A DNA stretch of 64,000 nt from an uncultured Sulfitobacter sp. (lineage in GTDB: Bacteria > Pseudomonadota > Alphaproteobacteria > Rhodobacterales > Rhodobacteraceae), in assembly GCA_947501805.1 (NCBI GenBank), contig CANMXJ010000010.1, positions 1-64,000 of the forward strand, in the 5' to 3' direction. The translations under genes and the position numbers were made by a program. How positions within the stretch are numbered: the first letter of the stretch is position 1; every line of letters starts with the position of its first letter. Positions 53,068 through 61,941 of the stretch are shown piece after piece. The notes under the pieces were generated by a model that saw only the letters and a program-made list of their open reading frames with translations, was not told the DNA's origin and did no database searches.

Positions 53068-54054
53068 ATGGGTTTCTTAAGCTCCATAAACGACCAGATC
53101 TCGGCCATTCTTGGCCCGATGGGATTGATCATTATTGTTGGCGTGCTGGGTCTGTGCCTTGTCGCGGTGACAGTCATCATGATGTTCCGCCAACCGGAAG
53201 ACCCGTTGGAAAAGCTCAAGCGGGCTTCGGCCTCCGGTGCTGTGACGGATGATGGAAAATCGGCGCTGCGTCAATCGGGCGGCAACGCACAATTGCAGAA
53301 GTTTGCCAAGTTCCTCGAACCCGAAGACGGGGCGGAGCTTTCTGCCAAACAGCTGGAGTTGCGCCAAGCGGGATATCAGGGCCGCGATGCGGTGCGCATC
53401 TTTTACTTTGCGCAGATGGTTCTCGGCCTTCTCGGACTACTTGGTGGTGTTATCTACATCAACTTCATGGGTGGCGGAGAAGGTCTCAGCACACAAAAAA
53501 CCATGATGTATACCATCGGTCCGGGCGGTATTGGATACTACCTGCCCAAATACTGGGTCACGCGTCGCGTCGAGGCGCGCAAAGAAGAGATTACCCGTGG
53601 TTTCCCCGATGCGCTCGACATGATGCTCGTTTGCGTGGAGGCGGGACAGTCTTTGGACCAGTGTATCGTGCGCGTTGCGAACGAGTTGAAGGCCTCTTAC
53701 CCCGCTTTGTCCGACGAATTCGAGGTTGTTGCCTACGAAATGAAGGCAGGTAAGGACAAGATCACCGTTCTTAACGACATGGGCGACCGATGCGGTGTGC
53801 AGGATGTATCGTCCTTTGTGACGGTGCTTGTTCAATCCGCTGCTTTTGGTACATCTATCTCCGATGCCTTGCGGGTTTACGCAGCTGAGATGCGGGACAA
53901 ACGCGTGATGCGCGCCGAAGAAGCCGCAAACAAGTTGCCAACCAAGATGACACTTGCCACTATGATGCTGACCGTTCCGCCCCTTTTGATCATTCTGGTC
54001 GGACCTTCGGTTATGGGCATTACGGAGATGGGCAAAATGGGAGCAGGGCAATAA
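53068..54054 (+). CDS. tadC: Tad pilus inner-membrane protein TadC
   Basis: TadC pairs with TadB in the inner-membrane platform. The 328-residue protein has the same fold: an N-terminal helix (LGPMGLIIIVGVLGLCLVAV), a pair of helices near residues 110-155, the T2SS F domain (GFPDALDMMLVCVEAGQSLDQCIVRVANEL region, residues 180-300) and a final helix. Its TAA stop overlaps the proposed ATA start of tadD. Confidence 0.93.
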   Translation: MGFLSSINDQISAILGPMGLIIIVGVLGLCLVAVTVIMMFRQPEDPLEKLKRASASGAVTDDGKSALRQSGGNAQLQKFAKFLEPEDGAELSAKQLELRQAGYQGRDAVRIFYFAQMVLGLLGLLGGVIYINFMGGGEGLSTQKTMMYTIGPGGIGYYLPKYWVTRRVEARKEEITRGFPDALDMMLVCVEAGQSLDQCIVRVANELKASYPALSDEFEVVAYEMKAGKDKITVLNDMGDRCGVQDVSSFVTVLVQSAAFGTSISDALRVYAAEMRDKRVMRAEEAANKLPTKMTLATMMLTVPPLLIILVGPSVMGITEMGKMGAGQ

Positions 54055-54632
54055 GGCAGGCATCCTTCGGGCGTTTCTCAAAAGGCGTTCTGGCTACTTT
54101 CACTGCAATCGGATTGGCCGCCTGTTCACCGGGCGGCTTTTCTGCGGCAGGCGATCAGGTCTATGCCCCCGGCGTCAATCAACGCGCAACAGCCGAAGAC
54201 GGCATCGAAGTTGGTCACCGCCTGATCAATGCCGGCCAGTTCGAACTGGCGATCAAGGCCTTCAACCGTGCCGCCCTGGAAGACGGTATCGACGTCGAAA
54301 TCCTGTCTGGGCTGGGCAGCGCAAACCTTGGCCTTGGTCGTTTGGGGCAAGCCGAAAGCCTTCTGCGCAAGGCAGTAACCGTCGATAGCAAAGTGCCCGA
54401 AGTCTGGAACAACCTTGGTGTTGTGTTGATGGAACGGGGCAAGACCAACGAGGCAGAGCAAATCTTCCGGCGTGCCTATGCATTGGATAATGGCGAAAGT
54501 GACGCAATTCGAGACAATTTGCGCTTAGCACTCGCAAAATCAGAAAATTCTGATACTTTAGATGTTGACGAGGCAAATTATAAATTGGTGCGGCGCGGCA
54601 GGGGCGATTACCTGATCAGCGACCCCCTATAA
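54051..54632 (+). CDS. tadD: Tad pilus lipoprotein TadD (TPR), probable ATA start
   Basis: TadD is a TPR lipoprotein thought to help the secretin reach the outer membrane. The mature part has TPR repeats (about residues 45-170), including DVEILSGLGSANLGLGRLGQA and PEVWNNLGVVLMERG. The lipobox GLAACSP near residue 25 shows that the signal peptide must begin upstream of the first standard start codon in the frame, TTG 54114, which lies inside the lipobox. The only complete lipoprotein signal (xRQASFGRFSKGVLATFTA) begins at ATA 54051, overlapping the tadC stop as ATAA, with GGGAG seven bases upstream. CTG 54090 is a weaker option. Confidence 0.8.
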   Translation: MRQASFGRFSKGVLATFTAIGLAACSPGGFSAAGDQVYAPGVNQRATAEDGIEVGHRLINAGQFELAIKAFNRAALEDGIDVEILSGLGSANLGLGRLGQAESLLRKAVTVDSKVPEVWNNLGVVLMERGKTNEAEQIFRRAYALDNGESDAIRDNLRLALAKSENSDTLDVDEANYKLVRRGRGDYLISDPL

Positions 54633-54679
54633 GACGATGATCGAAAAGATCGAGGCAGAGCAGTAAAAAGGACGCTAAA

Positions 54680-55531
54680 ATGCGCCACCCTATCCTTCTG
54701 GCCGTCTGCATTGCAGGCGCTACCGTAGTTGCAGGCTGCGGTGAGAAAGACGCAAACGCCACCGTAGAACGTGCTTTTGAGGACGTGAATGCGCTGGACG
54801 GAAATGACCTCTCCGATGTTATGCTAACCGTTGCGGACCCGAACGAGGCTGTGACTTATTTTCAGCGTGTGACAGCGGAAAAACCCGATAATATTGATCA
54901 TCAACGTGGATTGGCCGCTTCGCTGATCCGTGCAAAACGCTCTGCTGAGGGTGTTGCCGCATGGAAGCGCGTTACGTCGATGCCCGAGACAAATTCAAAT
55001 GACAGCGTCGAATTGGCTGATGCCCTGATCCGGTCAGGGGATTGGGCAGGTGCCGAAAAGACACTCGACAAGGTGCCACCAACCCATGAGACCTTCAAGC
55101 GGTATCGTCTGGAAGCCTTGGTTGCAGACAGCAACAAGGAATGGAAGAAAGCAGACAGCTTTTATCAAACGGCTGTAGGTCTGACCACAACGCCCGGTTC
55201 GGTGATGAACAACTGGGGTTATTCCAAGCTGACGCGTGGTGATTACCCCGGCGCGGAACGCCTGTTTTCGGATGCGATCCGTCAGGACGGCGATCTGTTC
55301 ACTGCCAAAAACAACCTGATCATCGCTCGCGCAGCACAGCGCGACTATACCCTGCCAGTGATCCCGATGGATCAGACAGAGCGTGCACAATTGCTGCACA
55401 CGATGGCCTTGTCTGCCATCAAACAGGGTGACGTCGAAACGGGCAAAGGCCTGCTGCGTGAAGCGGTTGAAACGCACCCCCAGCATTTCGAGGCCGCAGT
55501 GCGGTCCTTGCGCGCGCTTGAGAACGGCTAG
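54680..55531 (+). CDS. TPR-repeat lipoprotein of the Tad cluster
   Basis: The 283-residue precursor has a lipoprotein signal (ILLAVCIAGATVVAGCGEK, Cys at 20) and helical repeats of TPR type (DPNEAVTYFQRVTAEKPDN and SVMNNWGYSKLTRGDYPGAE). It follows tadD as a second TPR lipoprotein, a common pairing in roseobacter Tad loci, and may act in pilus channel assembly. The function has not been shown for this gene. Confidence 0.88.
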   Translation: MRHPILLAVCIAGATVVAGCGEKDANATVERAFEDVNALDGNDLSDVMLTVADPNEAVTYFQRVTAEKPDNIDHQRGLAASLIRAKRSAEGVAAWKRVTSMPETNSNDSVELADALIRSGDWAGAEKTLDKVPPTHETFKRYRLEALVADSNKEWKKADSFYQTAVGLTTTPGSVMNNWGYSKLTRGDYPGAERLFSDAIRQDGDLFTAKNNLIIARAAQRDYTLPVIPMDQTERAQLLHTMALSAIKQGDVETGKGLLREAVETHPQHFEAAVRSLRALENG

Positions 55532-55534
55532 GCC

Positions 55535-56029
55535 ATGGCGATCATGGCCACACATGCGATGTGGTTTCTACCCTTCGTGCTGCCCTTGTGCCTCTATGTC
55601 GCTTTTACCGACATGGCGCAGATGAAAATCACCAATCAGGCGGTGATCGCACTGGCAGTGGTGTTTATTGTCATCGGTTTTTTCCTGTTTCCATTCACAG
55701 AGTACCTGTGGCGACTTGCGGCCTTGATCATTGTCCTCATTTTCGGAGTCATTCTGAATGGTGCCGGTGTGATGGGCGCGGGTGACGCGAAATTCATGGC
55801 CGCCGCGGCCCCCTATATTGCTTTGGGTGACCTGCGTTTGTTGATGGCCTTGTTCATGGCAACGTTGCTGGCCGCTGCCGTGGCCCACAAAAGCGTAAAA
55901 TACACCCCACTACGCCAATTGGCCCCACATTGGGTCAGTTGGGAACGCAAAAAATTTCCCATGGGCCTCGCACTTGGTCCGGCCTTGGCCATCTATCTGA
56001 TTTTGGGCGCACTTTATGGCGCGCAATAA
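55535..56029 (+). CDS. cpaA: Prepilin peptidase CpaA
   Basis: CpaA (TadV) is the aspartyl peptidase (family A24) that cuts the Flp pilin leaders. The 164-residue protein has about five membrane helices and both catalytic aspartates: one in YVAFTDMAQMKITN near residue 26 and one in GAGVMGAGDAKFMA near residue 84. It lacks the N-methyltransferase domain, as usual for Tad peptidases. It starts 3 nt after the TPR gene. Confidence 0.93.
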   Translation: MAIMATHAMWFLPFVLPLCLYVAFTDMAQMKITNQAVIALAVVFIVIGFFLFPFTEYLWRLAALIIVLIFGVILNGAGVMGAGDAKFMAAAAPYIALGDLRLLMALFMATLLAAAVAHKSVKYTPLRQLAPHWVSWERKKFPMGLALGPALAIYLILGALYGAQ

Positions 56030-56089
56030 ACCCCATCTTCAGCCCTTATCGTGCATATCACGCGCACCCCTATCGAACGGAGCCGCCTC

Positions 56090-57397
56090 ATGAACATGCA
56101 AACCAACACAGTCATGGCCCCGCCCCCGCCCAAACGGCTGGAGGACATGAAACTACCTCTTGTTATGATGCGCGACATCATCATCAAGACGATCTTTCGC
56201 AAGAATATCGACATGGTCAGCGAATTGTCCGAAGCCGTTTGCCTACCGATCCCGGTCACACAAGAACTGGTTGATATGGCGCGTGAACAAAGGTTGATCG
56301 AGGCAACCGGTACACTGAATGCCAACAACGGCAACGAAATGGGGTATCAACTGACCGATGCCGGCAAGGCCCGCGCGCTGGATGCGTTGGCGCAATCCGA
56401 ATACTTCGGGCCGATGCCAGTGCCGCTCAATGTCTACCGCGAGCAGGTCAAACGACAGTCCGTGCGCAACATTCAGATTACTCGTGACCAATTGATCGGT
56501 GCCATGGGCCATCTGGTTCTGCCCGACAGCCTGCTGGACCACCTCGGCCCTGCCGTTTCTGCGGGCCGCTCTATCCTGATGTATGGTCCTCCCGGCAACG
56601 GTAAGTCTTCTATTTCAAATGGGATCAGGGACGCACTGGGCGACAAGGTTTTTGTCCCTTTCGCGATTGAATACGCGTCACAGGTCATCACGGTGTATGA
56701 CCCGATTGTGCATTCAAAGGCAGAAGAAAACGTTCAAGACCCCAATGCGTTGCGCCGCGTCACACGTTTTGACACCCGCTATGTCTGCTGCGAACGGCCC
56801 ACAGTCATCACGGGTGGTGAATTGACCACTGATATGCTTGATCTGGTCTACAGTCCGACAGCCAAGACCTATCAGGCTCCACTCCAGCTCAAATCTACCG
56901 GCGGCATCTTTATTGTGGACGACCTGGGCCGCCAGAAAGAACCGCCACAGTCCATCGTCAACCGCTGGATTGTTCCGCTGGAAGAAAGCAAAGATATCCT
57001 GTCATTGCAGTCGGGCGAAAAGTTCGAGGTGCCGTTTGACACATTGGTTATTTTCTCAACCAACTTCCACCCGAACGAAATTTTTGACCAAGCCGCCTTG
57101 CGCCGTATCTTCTTCAAAATCAAGATCGACGGCCCCAATCAGGAAAACTTCCTCAAGATCTTTGCCATGGTCGCCCGCAAACGCGGAATGCCATTGGATG
57201 AAGCGACATTGATCCACCTGCTCAAAGTAAAATATCCGACAATTGATAACGTCTATGCCAACTATCAGCCGATATTCCTGATCGATCAGATGATATCGAT
57301 TTGTGAATTCGAAGGCATGCCATATCAGATGTCACCGGAACTGGTCGATCGTGCCTGGGCAAACATGTTTGTAAAAGACGAACACATCGTGAAATAA
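56090..57397 (+). CDS. AAA+ ATPase linked to the Tad locus
   Basis: The 435-residue cytoplasmic protein has an N-terminal winged-helix-like part (about residues 20-100) followed by an AAA+ module: Walker A MYGPPGNGKSSIS near residue 168, Walker B GGIFIVDDLGRQ near residue 285, a sensor region VIFSTNFHPNEIFDQ and a likely arginine finger in AALRRIFF. The C-terminal 80 residues form a helical lid. It starts after GGAG at ATG 56090, and a GTG at 56051 is a less likely start. Its fixed place after cpaA suggests a pilus-related job, which is not established. Confidence 0.85.
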   Translation: MNMQTNTVMAPPPPKRLEDMKLPLVMMRDIIIKTIFRKNIDMVSELSEAVCLPIPVTQELVDMAREQRLIEATGTLNANNGNEMGYQLTDAGKARALDALAQSEYFGPMPVPLNVYREQVKRQSVRNIQITRDQLIGAMGHLVLPDSLLDHLGPAVSAGRSILMYGPPGNGKSSISNGIRDALGDKVFVPFAIEYASQVITVYDPIVHSKAEENVQDPNALRRVTRFDTRYVCCERPTVITGGELTTDMLDLVYSPTAKTYQAPLQLKSTGGIFIVDDLGRQKEPPQSIVNRWIVPLEESKDILSLQSGEKFEVPFDTLVIFSTNFHPNEIFDQAALRRIFFKIKIDGPNQENFLKIFAMVARKRGMPLDEATLIHLLKVKYPTIDNVYANYQPIFLIDQMISICEFEGMPYQMSPELVDRAWANMFVKDEHIVK

Positions 57398-57422
57398 TCC
57401 CCATCAACACGGGGGTTTTCAC

Positions 57423-58208
57423 ATGATCACAGTTGCGGGATGCGGACGCATGGGCGCGCCTATGCTCGAGGCTTTGCGGGCAGTCGGCTTCGATGCGCAA
57501 GGCTTTGACGTGGTGACAAAACCGCAAAGCTACATCACGGATCAAGCGGACAAAATCATTGATCGAACCGAGACCCTGATCACAGTTGTGCGCGACATTC
57601 CTCAAACTGACGATGTTCTGTTGGGGGCGCAGAATTTTTGTAAAAGCCGGTCTCTCAAGCGCGTTATCATCTGTTCCACGCTTTCGCCGCGCTATCTGCG
57701 GGCTTTGCGCACCCGTGTGCCTGCTCACATCACGCTCATCGACGCCCCTATGTCCGGCGCGCAAATCGCAGCCAAAGAAGCACGCCTGAGCTTTATGCTC
57801 GGCGGCTGCGATGCCGAGCTAGCCGCTGCGCAACCGCTCTTTGATGCGATGGGAAGCCATTTTCATCACATGGGCGGTTTTGGTGCGGGCATGCAGGCCA
57901 AAGTGCTGAACAACCTTTTGGCAGCTAGCAATACCGCCATGACACGCCTTGTCCTTGATTGGGCGGATCACGCAGGCCTTGAAGAAGGCCCGCTCCTGAA
58001 CCTTATCCAGACATCTTCAGGGCAGAACTGGTTTGCCTCCGGTTTCGAGAACATCGAATTTTCCCGTGACGGCATGTCAGAGTACAACACAATTGGCATT
58101 CTCGTAAAAGACGTGGCCAGCGCCCTTGACGCTGCCCCGGAAGGTGCGGACCTGACCCTGCCTGAAACCGTCCAAGCCCAGATCAAATCCCTCAAACCGC
58201 GCGCATAG
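57423..58208 (+). CDS. NAD(P)-binding beta-hydroxyacid dehydrogenase-like protein
   Basis: The 261-residue protein resembles 3-hydroxyisobutyrate dehydrogenase/6-phosphogluconate-type enzymes. The Rossmann motif GCGRMGAPMLEAL opens the protein, the substrate loop IDAPMSGAQIAAKEARL lies near residue 115, and the catalytic lysine in GAGMQAKVLNNLLAAS near residue 160. It is shorter at the C-terminus than most members (about 290). It follows the AAA ATPase by 25 nt, so they may share a transcript although no metabolic link is obvious. Confidence 0.87.
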   Translation: MITVAGCGRMGAPMLEALRAVGFDAQGFDVVTKPQSYITDQADKIIDRTETLITVVRDIPQTDDVLLGAQNFCKSRSLKRVIICSTLSPRYLRALRTRVPAHITLIDAPMSGAQIAAKEARLSFMLGGCDAELAAAQPLFDAMGSHFHHMGGFGAGMQAKVLNNLLAASNTAMTRLVLDWADHAGLEEGPLLNLIQTSSGQNWFASGFENIEFSRDGMSEYNTIGILVKDVASALDAAPEGADLTLPETVQAQIKSLKPRA

Positions 58209-58335
58209 AAAAAACAGGCAGGGGCAACGCCCAACATTCTCCAGATCATCCTGCTTTTGAGGTGAAGGCCTTCAAGATGTCACGGCTTTGCGGATCGGGG
58301 CTGGCCGCCGTTGTGAGGCATGCTATCTAACCGGC

Positions 58336-60789
58336 ATGCGCGTTCTCCCTCAGTTATTTGAAAACTGGTTTGCAAGCAAAGGCTGGTCCATCCATCCGCA
58401 CCAGCAAGACATGCTGGAGCGCGCCGATGCCCCTGCCCTGTTGCTTATTGCGCCAACCGGCGGTGGCAAAACCCTTTCCGGTTTTTTGCCCACCCTGATC
58501 GACCTTGCAGATGGCACGCATGAAGGCATGCACACGCTCTATATCTCGCCGCTCAAGGCCCTGGCTGCCGACATCAAACGCAACCTCACCACACCTGTTG
58601 CGGAGATGGACCTGCCGATCAGCATTGACGAGCGCACGGGTGACACCCCACAAACAAGACGTAAACGCCAACGTGCCGACCCGCCGAACATTTTCCTCAC
58701 CACACCTGAAAGCCTTGCTTTGCTTGTCAGCTATGATGATGCGCCGCGCATGTTCAAAGGTCTCAAACGTGTGGTAATCGACGAAATCCACGCGCTTGCT
58801 GAATCCAAGCGCGGCGACCAGATGATGCTGGCGTTGGCGCGGCTGCAAACGCTTTGCCCCAACCTCAAGCGCGTGGGTCTCTCTGCCACTGTCGAAGACC
58901 CCGCCGCCATTGCCCATCTCATGGCCCGCCATCCGGATCCATGTGAAATCCTGCTTGCCGATCCCGGCCCTGCACCCGACATCCAGATGCTGGCCACTGA
59001 CGACGCCCCCCCTTGGTCCGGCAGCGGTGCGGCCTATGCCATTCCCTCGGTTTTGGAACAAATCAAACAGCACAATACCACGCTTATTTTTCACAACACC
59101 CGTGCGCAGGCCGAAATTTTCTTTCATAATCTGTGGCTTGCCAACGACGACAGCCTGCCCATCGGTATCCACCACGGCTCCCTCGATCGCGCACAACGCA
59201 TGCGCGTCGAGGCCGCGATGGTGCGCGGTGATTTACGGGCGATTGTCTGCACGGGTAGCCTTGATCTGGGCATTGACTGGGGCGATGTCGATCTGGTGAT
59301 CCAGATTGGTGCGCCCAAAAACGTGAAACGTCTGGTGCAGCGGATTGGCCGCGCCAACCATCGCTACAACGCGCCCTCCAAGGCTTTGCTGGTCCCTGCC
59401 AACCGCTTTGAAGTTGTTGAATGTGTCGCCGCCTTGGACGCTGTTCTCGCAGGAGAGCTGGACGGCGATCCGCGTGGTGCGGGCCCGCGCGATGTACTGT
59501 GCCAACACATACTGATCACCGCCTGCGCCGGACCGTTTGATGCCGATGCACTTTATGCCGAGGTCACCTCAGCCGGTGCTTACAGCGCACTTTGCCGCCC
59601 GGATTTCGATGCCTGTCTGGAGTTTTGCGCCACAGGCGGTTACGCCTTGCGCAGCTATGACCGCTGGCAACGCTTGATCCAGTTATCTGATGGTCGCTGG
59701 CAATTGCGTGACCCACGTGCCAGTCGCAACATCCGCATGAACATTGGCACCATTCAGGACACCGACACCCTGAAAGTGCGCATGCGCCGCAACCGCGGCG
59801 GCAAACCTTTGGGCGAAATCGAGGAAGGCTTTGCAGCCACGCTCACCCCCGGTGATACTTTTCTAATCGGCGGTAAAATCGTCAAATACGAAGGATTGCG
59901 CGAAATGACCGTCGAGGTCAGCCGCGACAGCGCCAAAAAGCCCAAGATAGCGACATTTGCAGGGACCAAATTCGCCACCTCCACGCAGCTTTCGGCACGG
60001 GTGCAGCGTATGTTCACCCAAGAGACATGGCCCGAATTGCCTGCCCACACTGCGGACTGGCTGAACTTGCAGCGCGACGTCAGCCAATTGCCACACCCCG
60101 GCAGGTTGCTGATCGAGAGCTTCCCCCATGACGGGCGAGAACAGACAGTGATTTATGGCTTTGCCGGACGTAACGGGATGCAAACGCTGGGCCTGCTGCT
60201 GACCAAACGGATGGAGGAACTGGGCCTGAACCCGCTCGGCTTTGTCGCCACCGACTATGCCACGCTGATCTCGGGGCTGGACGCGGTGAAAGACCCTTCA
60301 CCGTTGTTTGATCCAGATGCCCTGCATAACGGCCTTGAGACGTGGCTGGCGGGTAACGCTGTGATGAAACGCACCTTTCGCGCGTCGGCCACCATTGCGG
60401 GACTGATCGAACGCAACTCTCCGCAAGCGCGGAAATCGGGGCGGCAGGCGACATTTTCCAGCGATATTCTCTATGACACGCTGCAAAAGTATGACCCCGA
60501 CCACTTGATGATGCAGATCACGCGCGAAGAAGCTTTGCGCGGGTTGGTCGACTTTGGGCGCATCGAGGAAATGATGACCCGTATCGGAGGGCGCATTGAT
60601 CATCGCCAGCTCTCCCGCGTCACCCCCCTTGCCGCCCCTCTGTTCCTTGAAATGGGCCGCGTTCCTGTCAAAGGCGATGCAGAAGAACGCTTGTTGGCCG
60701 AGGAAGCCGCGCGTCTGTTGGAGAGCTCTGGCCTTGCGCAGATCACGCCTGCCCCGTCCAACAAGCCGCGTTGGCGCATGGGCTATTGA
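58336..60789 (+). CDS. Ligase-associated DNA damage response DEXH-box helicase
   Basis: The 817-residue protein is an Lhr-like superfamily 2 helicase. It shows LLLIAPTGGGKTLSGFLPT (Walker A) near residue 35, DEIHALAESKRG (DEAD-box variant), SATVEDP and the RIGRANHRYN arginine finger, followed by the winged-helix and C-terminal Lhr core. Members of this group sit with an ATP-dependent DNA ligase, an MBL-fold exonuclease and PdeM in a DNA-repair cluster. Here only PdeM is adjacent. ATG 58336 is preferred to the upstream frame start. Confidence 0.92.
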   Translation: MRVLPQLFENWFASKGWSIHPHQQDMLERADAPALLLIAPTGGGKTLSGFLPTLIDLADGTHEGMHTLYISPLKALAADIKRNLTTPVAEMDLPISIDERTGDTPQTRRKRQRADPPNIFLTTPESLALLVSYDDAPRMFKGLKRVVIDEIHALAESKRGDQMMLALARLQTLCPNLKRVGLSATVEDPAAIAHLMARHPDPCEILLADPGPAPDIQMLATDDAPPWSGSGAAYAIPSVLEQIKQHNTTLIFHNTRAQAEIFFHNLWLANDDSLPIGIHHGSLDRAQRMRVEAAMVRGDLRAIVCTGSLDLGIDWGDVDLVIQIGAPKNVKRLVQRIGRANHRYNAPSKALLVPANRFEVVECVAALDAVLAGELDGDPRGAGPRDVLCQHILITACAGPFDADALYAEVTSAGAYSALCRPDFDACLEFCATGGYALRSYDRWQRLIQLSDGRWQLRDPRASRNIRMNIGTIQDTDTLKVRMRRNRGGKPLGEIEEGFAATLTPGDTFLIGGKIVKYEGLREMTVEVSRDSAKKPKIATFAGTKFATSTQLSARVQRMFTQETWPELPAHTADWLNLQRDVSQLPHPGRLLIESFPHDGREQTVIYGFAGRNGMQTLGLLLTKRMEELGLNPLGFVATDYATLISGLDAVKDPSPLFDPDALHNGLETWLAGNAVMKRTFRASATIAGLIERNSPQARKSGRQATFSSDILYDTLQKYDPDHLMMQITREEALRGLVDFGRIEEMMTRIGGRIDHRQLSRVTPLAAPLFLEMGRVPVKGDAEERLLAEEAARLLESSGLAQITPAPSNKPRWRMGY

Positions 60790-60831
60790 TCCGCGCTTGC
60801 CATCTCTGCCATTTTCAGAAATGAACAAAGG

Positions 60832-61494
60832 ATGAACGCATATGAATTCACCCTTGCTGGCGTGCAGCTCAGCGCCCTGAACACAGGTGCCCTATGGTGG
60901 CCGGATCAGTCCCTTCTTTGTGTCAGTGACCTGCACCTTGGCAAATCCGAACGCATTGCGCGTCGGGGTGGAAGCGGCTTGCCGCCCTATGAAACCCGCG
61001 ATACGCTCACGCGGCTGGCGGCTGATCTGGCGCTGACCCATGCGCGCACTGTTATTTGTCTGGGTGACAGCTTTGATGATTTGGGGGCGGCAATGGCACT
61101 GCCCGAAGAGGAAAAACTGTGGATTGCACGTCTACAGGCCGGACGGCGCTGGGTCTGGATCGAGGGCAACCATGATCCCGGCCCCATCGACATGGGAGGC
61201 AGCCATCTGGCCGAGTTACCGCTTGCCCCACTGACCTTCCGCCATATCGCGCAACCTGATGCAAGCGGTGAAATATCGGGCCATTATCACCCAAAGGCAC
61301 GATTATCGTTGCGTGGCCAAAGTGTCAGCAGGCCAGCGTTCCTTTATGACAGTGACAGGCTGATCATGCCCGCCTATGGCACGTACACAGGTGGTCTAGA
61401 TACACGTGCCGAGGTGTTCCAACCCTTGATGCGGGTTGAAGCGCGGGCAGTCCTGACAGGCAAGAGCGCACTTGCCGTGCCGATGCCACGATAG
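60832..61494 (+). CDS. pdeM: Ligase-associated DNA damage response endonuclease PdeM
   Basis: PdeM is a calcineurin-like metallophosphoesterase predicted to act as a nuclease with the Lhr-type helicase. The 220-residue protein has the metal motifs VSDLHLGKSER, LGDSFDDLG, EGNHDPG and SGHYHPKA, giving the full phosphoesterase set. It starts 42 nt after the helicase stop, and the two are co-transcribed in this group. The exact DNA substrate is unknown. Confidence 0.93.
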   Translation: MNAYEFTLAGVQLSALNTGALWWPDQSLLCVSDLHLGKSERIARRGGSGLPPYETRDTLTRLAADLALTHARTVICLGDSFDDLGAAMALPEEEKLWIARLQAGRRWVWIEGNHDPGPIDMGGSHLAELPLAPLTFRHIAQPDASGEISGHYHPKARLSLRGQSVSRPAFLYDSDRLIMPAYGTYTGGLDTRAEVFQPLMRVEARAVLTGKSALAVPMPR

Positions 61495-61504
61495 GAGTTA
61501 AGGA

Positions 61505-61924
61505 ATGGATCAGACGGCACGTACACGTATCTATGACAGCTTTGCCGCGCAAAGCATGATGGAAACACTGGGCGCAGAATTGTTAGAGTTGTCACCGGGA
61601 CTGGTTCGCGTTGCTGCACCGATTCTAGCAGGTACCCGCCAGCAGCAAGGCTTTGGTCACGCGGGACTCACGTTTTCAATCGGAGACACGGCAGCGGGGT
61701 ATGCCGCGCTGTCTATGTTGCCGCTGGATCAGGAGGTTGTCACAGCAGAGATCAAGATCAACCTGCTTGCGCCTGCACGGGGTGAGCGGCTGGTGGCAAC
61801 CGGTCGGGTCATCAAACCCGGCAAGCGTTTATGTGTGGTCACATCCGAGGTCCATGCAGAGGCAGATGGCGTTTCAACCCTGATCGCAATCCTGCAAGGG
61901 ACCATGGTGCCGGTCCCGCGCTAA
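61505..61924 (+). CDS. PaaI family thioesterase
   Basis: The 139-residue protein is a hotdog-fold thioesterase of the PaaI type. Hallmarks are the QQGFGHAGLTFSIGDTAAGYA segment with the catalytic Gly/Asp region near residues 45-65 and the VTAEIKINLLAPARGERLVA strand. The likely substrate is an acyl-CoA, possibly aromatic. It starts 10 nt after pdeM, so it is probably the last gene of the helicase-pdeM operon. Confidence 0.92.
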   Translation: MDQTARTRIYDSFAAQSMMETLGAELLELSPGLVRVAAPILAGTRQQQGFGHAGLTFSIGDTAAGYAALSMLPLDQEVVTAEIKINLLAPARGERLVATGRVIKPGKRLCVVTSEVHAEADGVSTLIAILQGTMVPVPR

Positions 61925-61941
61925 GGCCGTAAACCCTGCCC

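Noticed and set aside
57399-57419. CCCC...GGGG hairpin with TTTT after the AAA ATPase gene
   Set aside because: A four-base-pair stem is too weak to call a terminator, and the next gene starts right after it.
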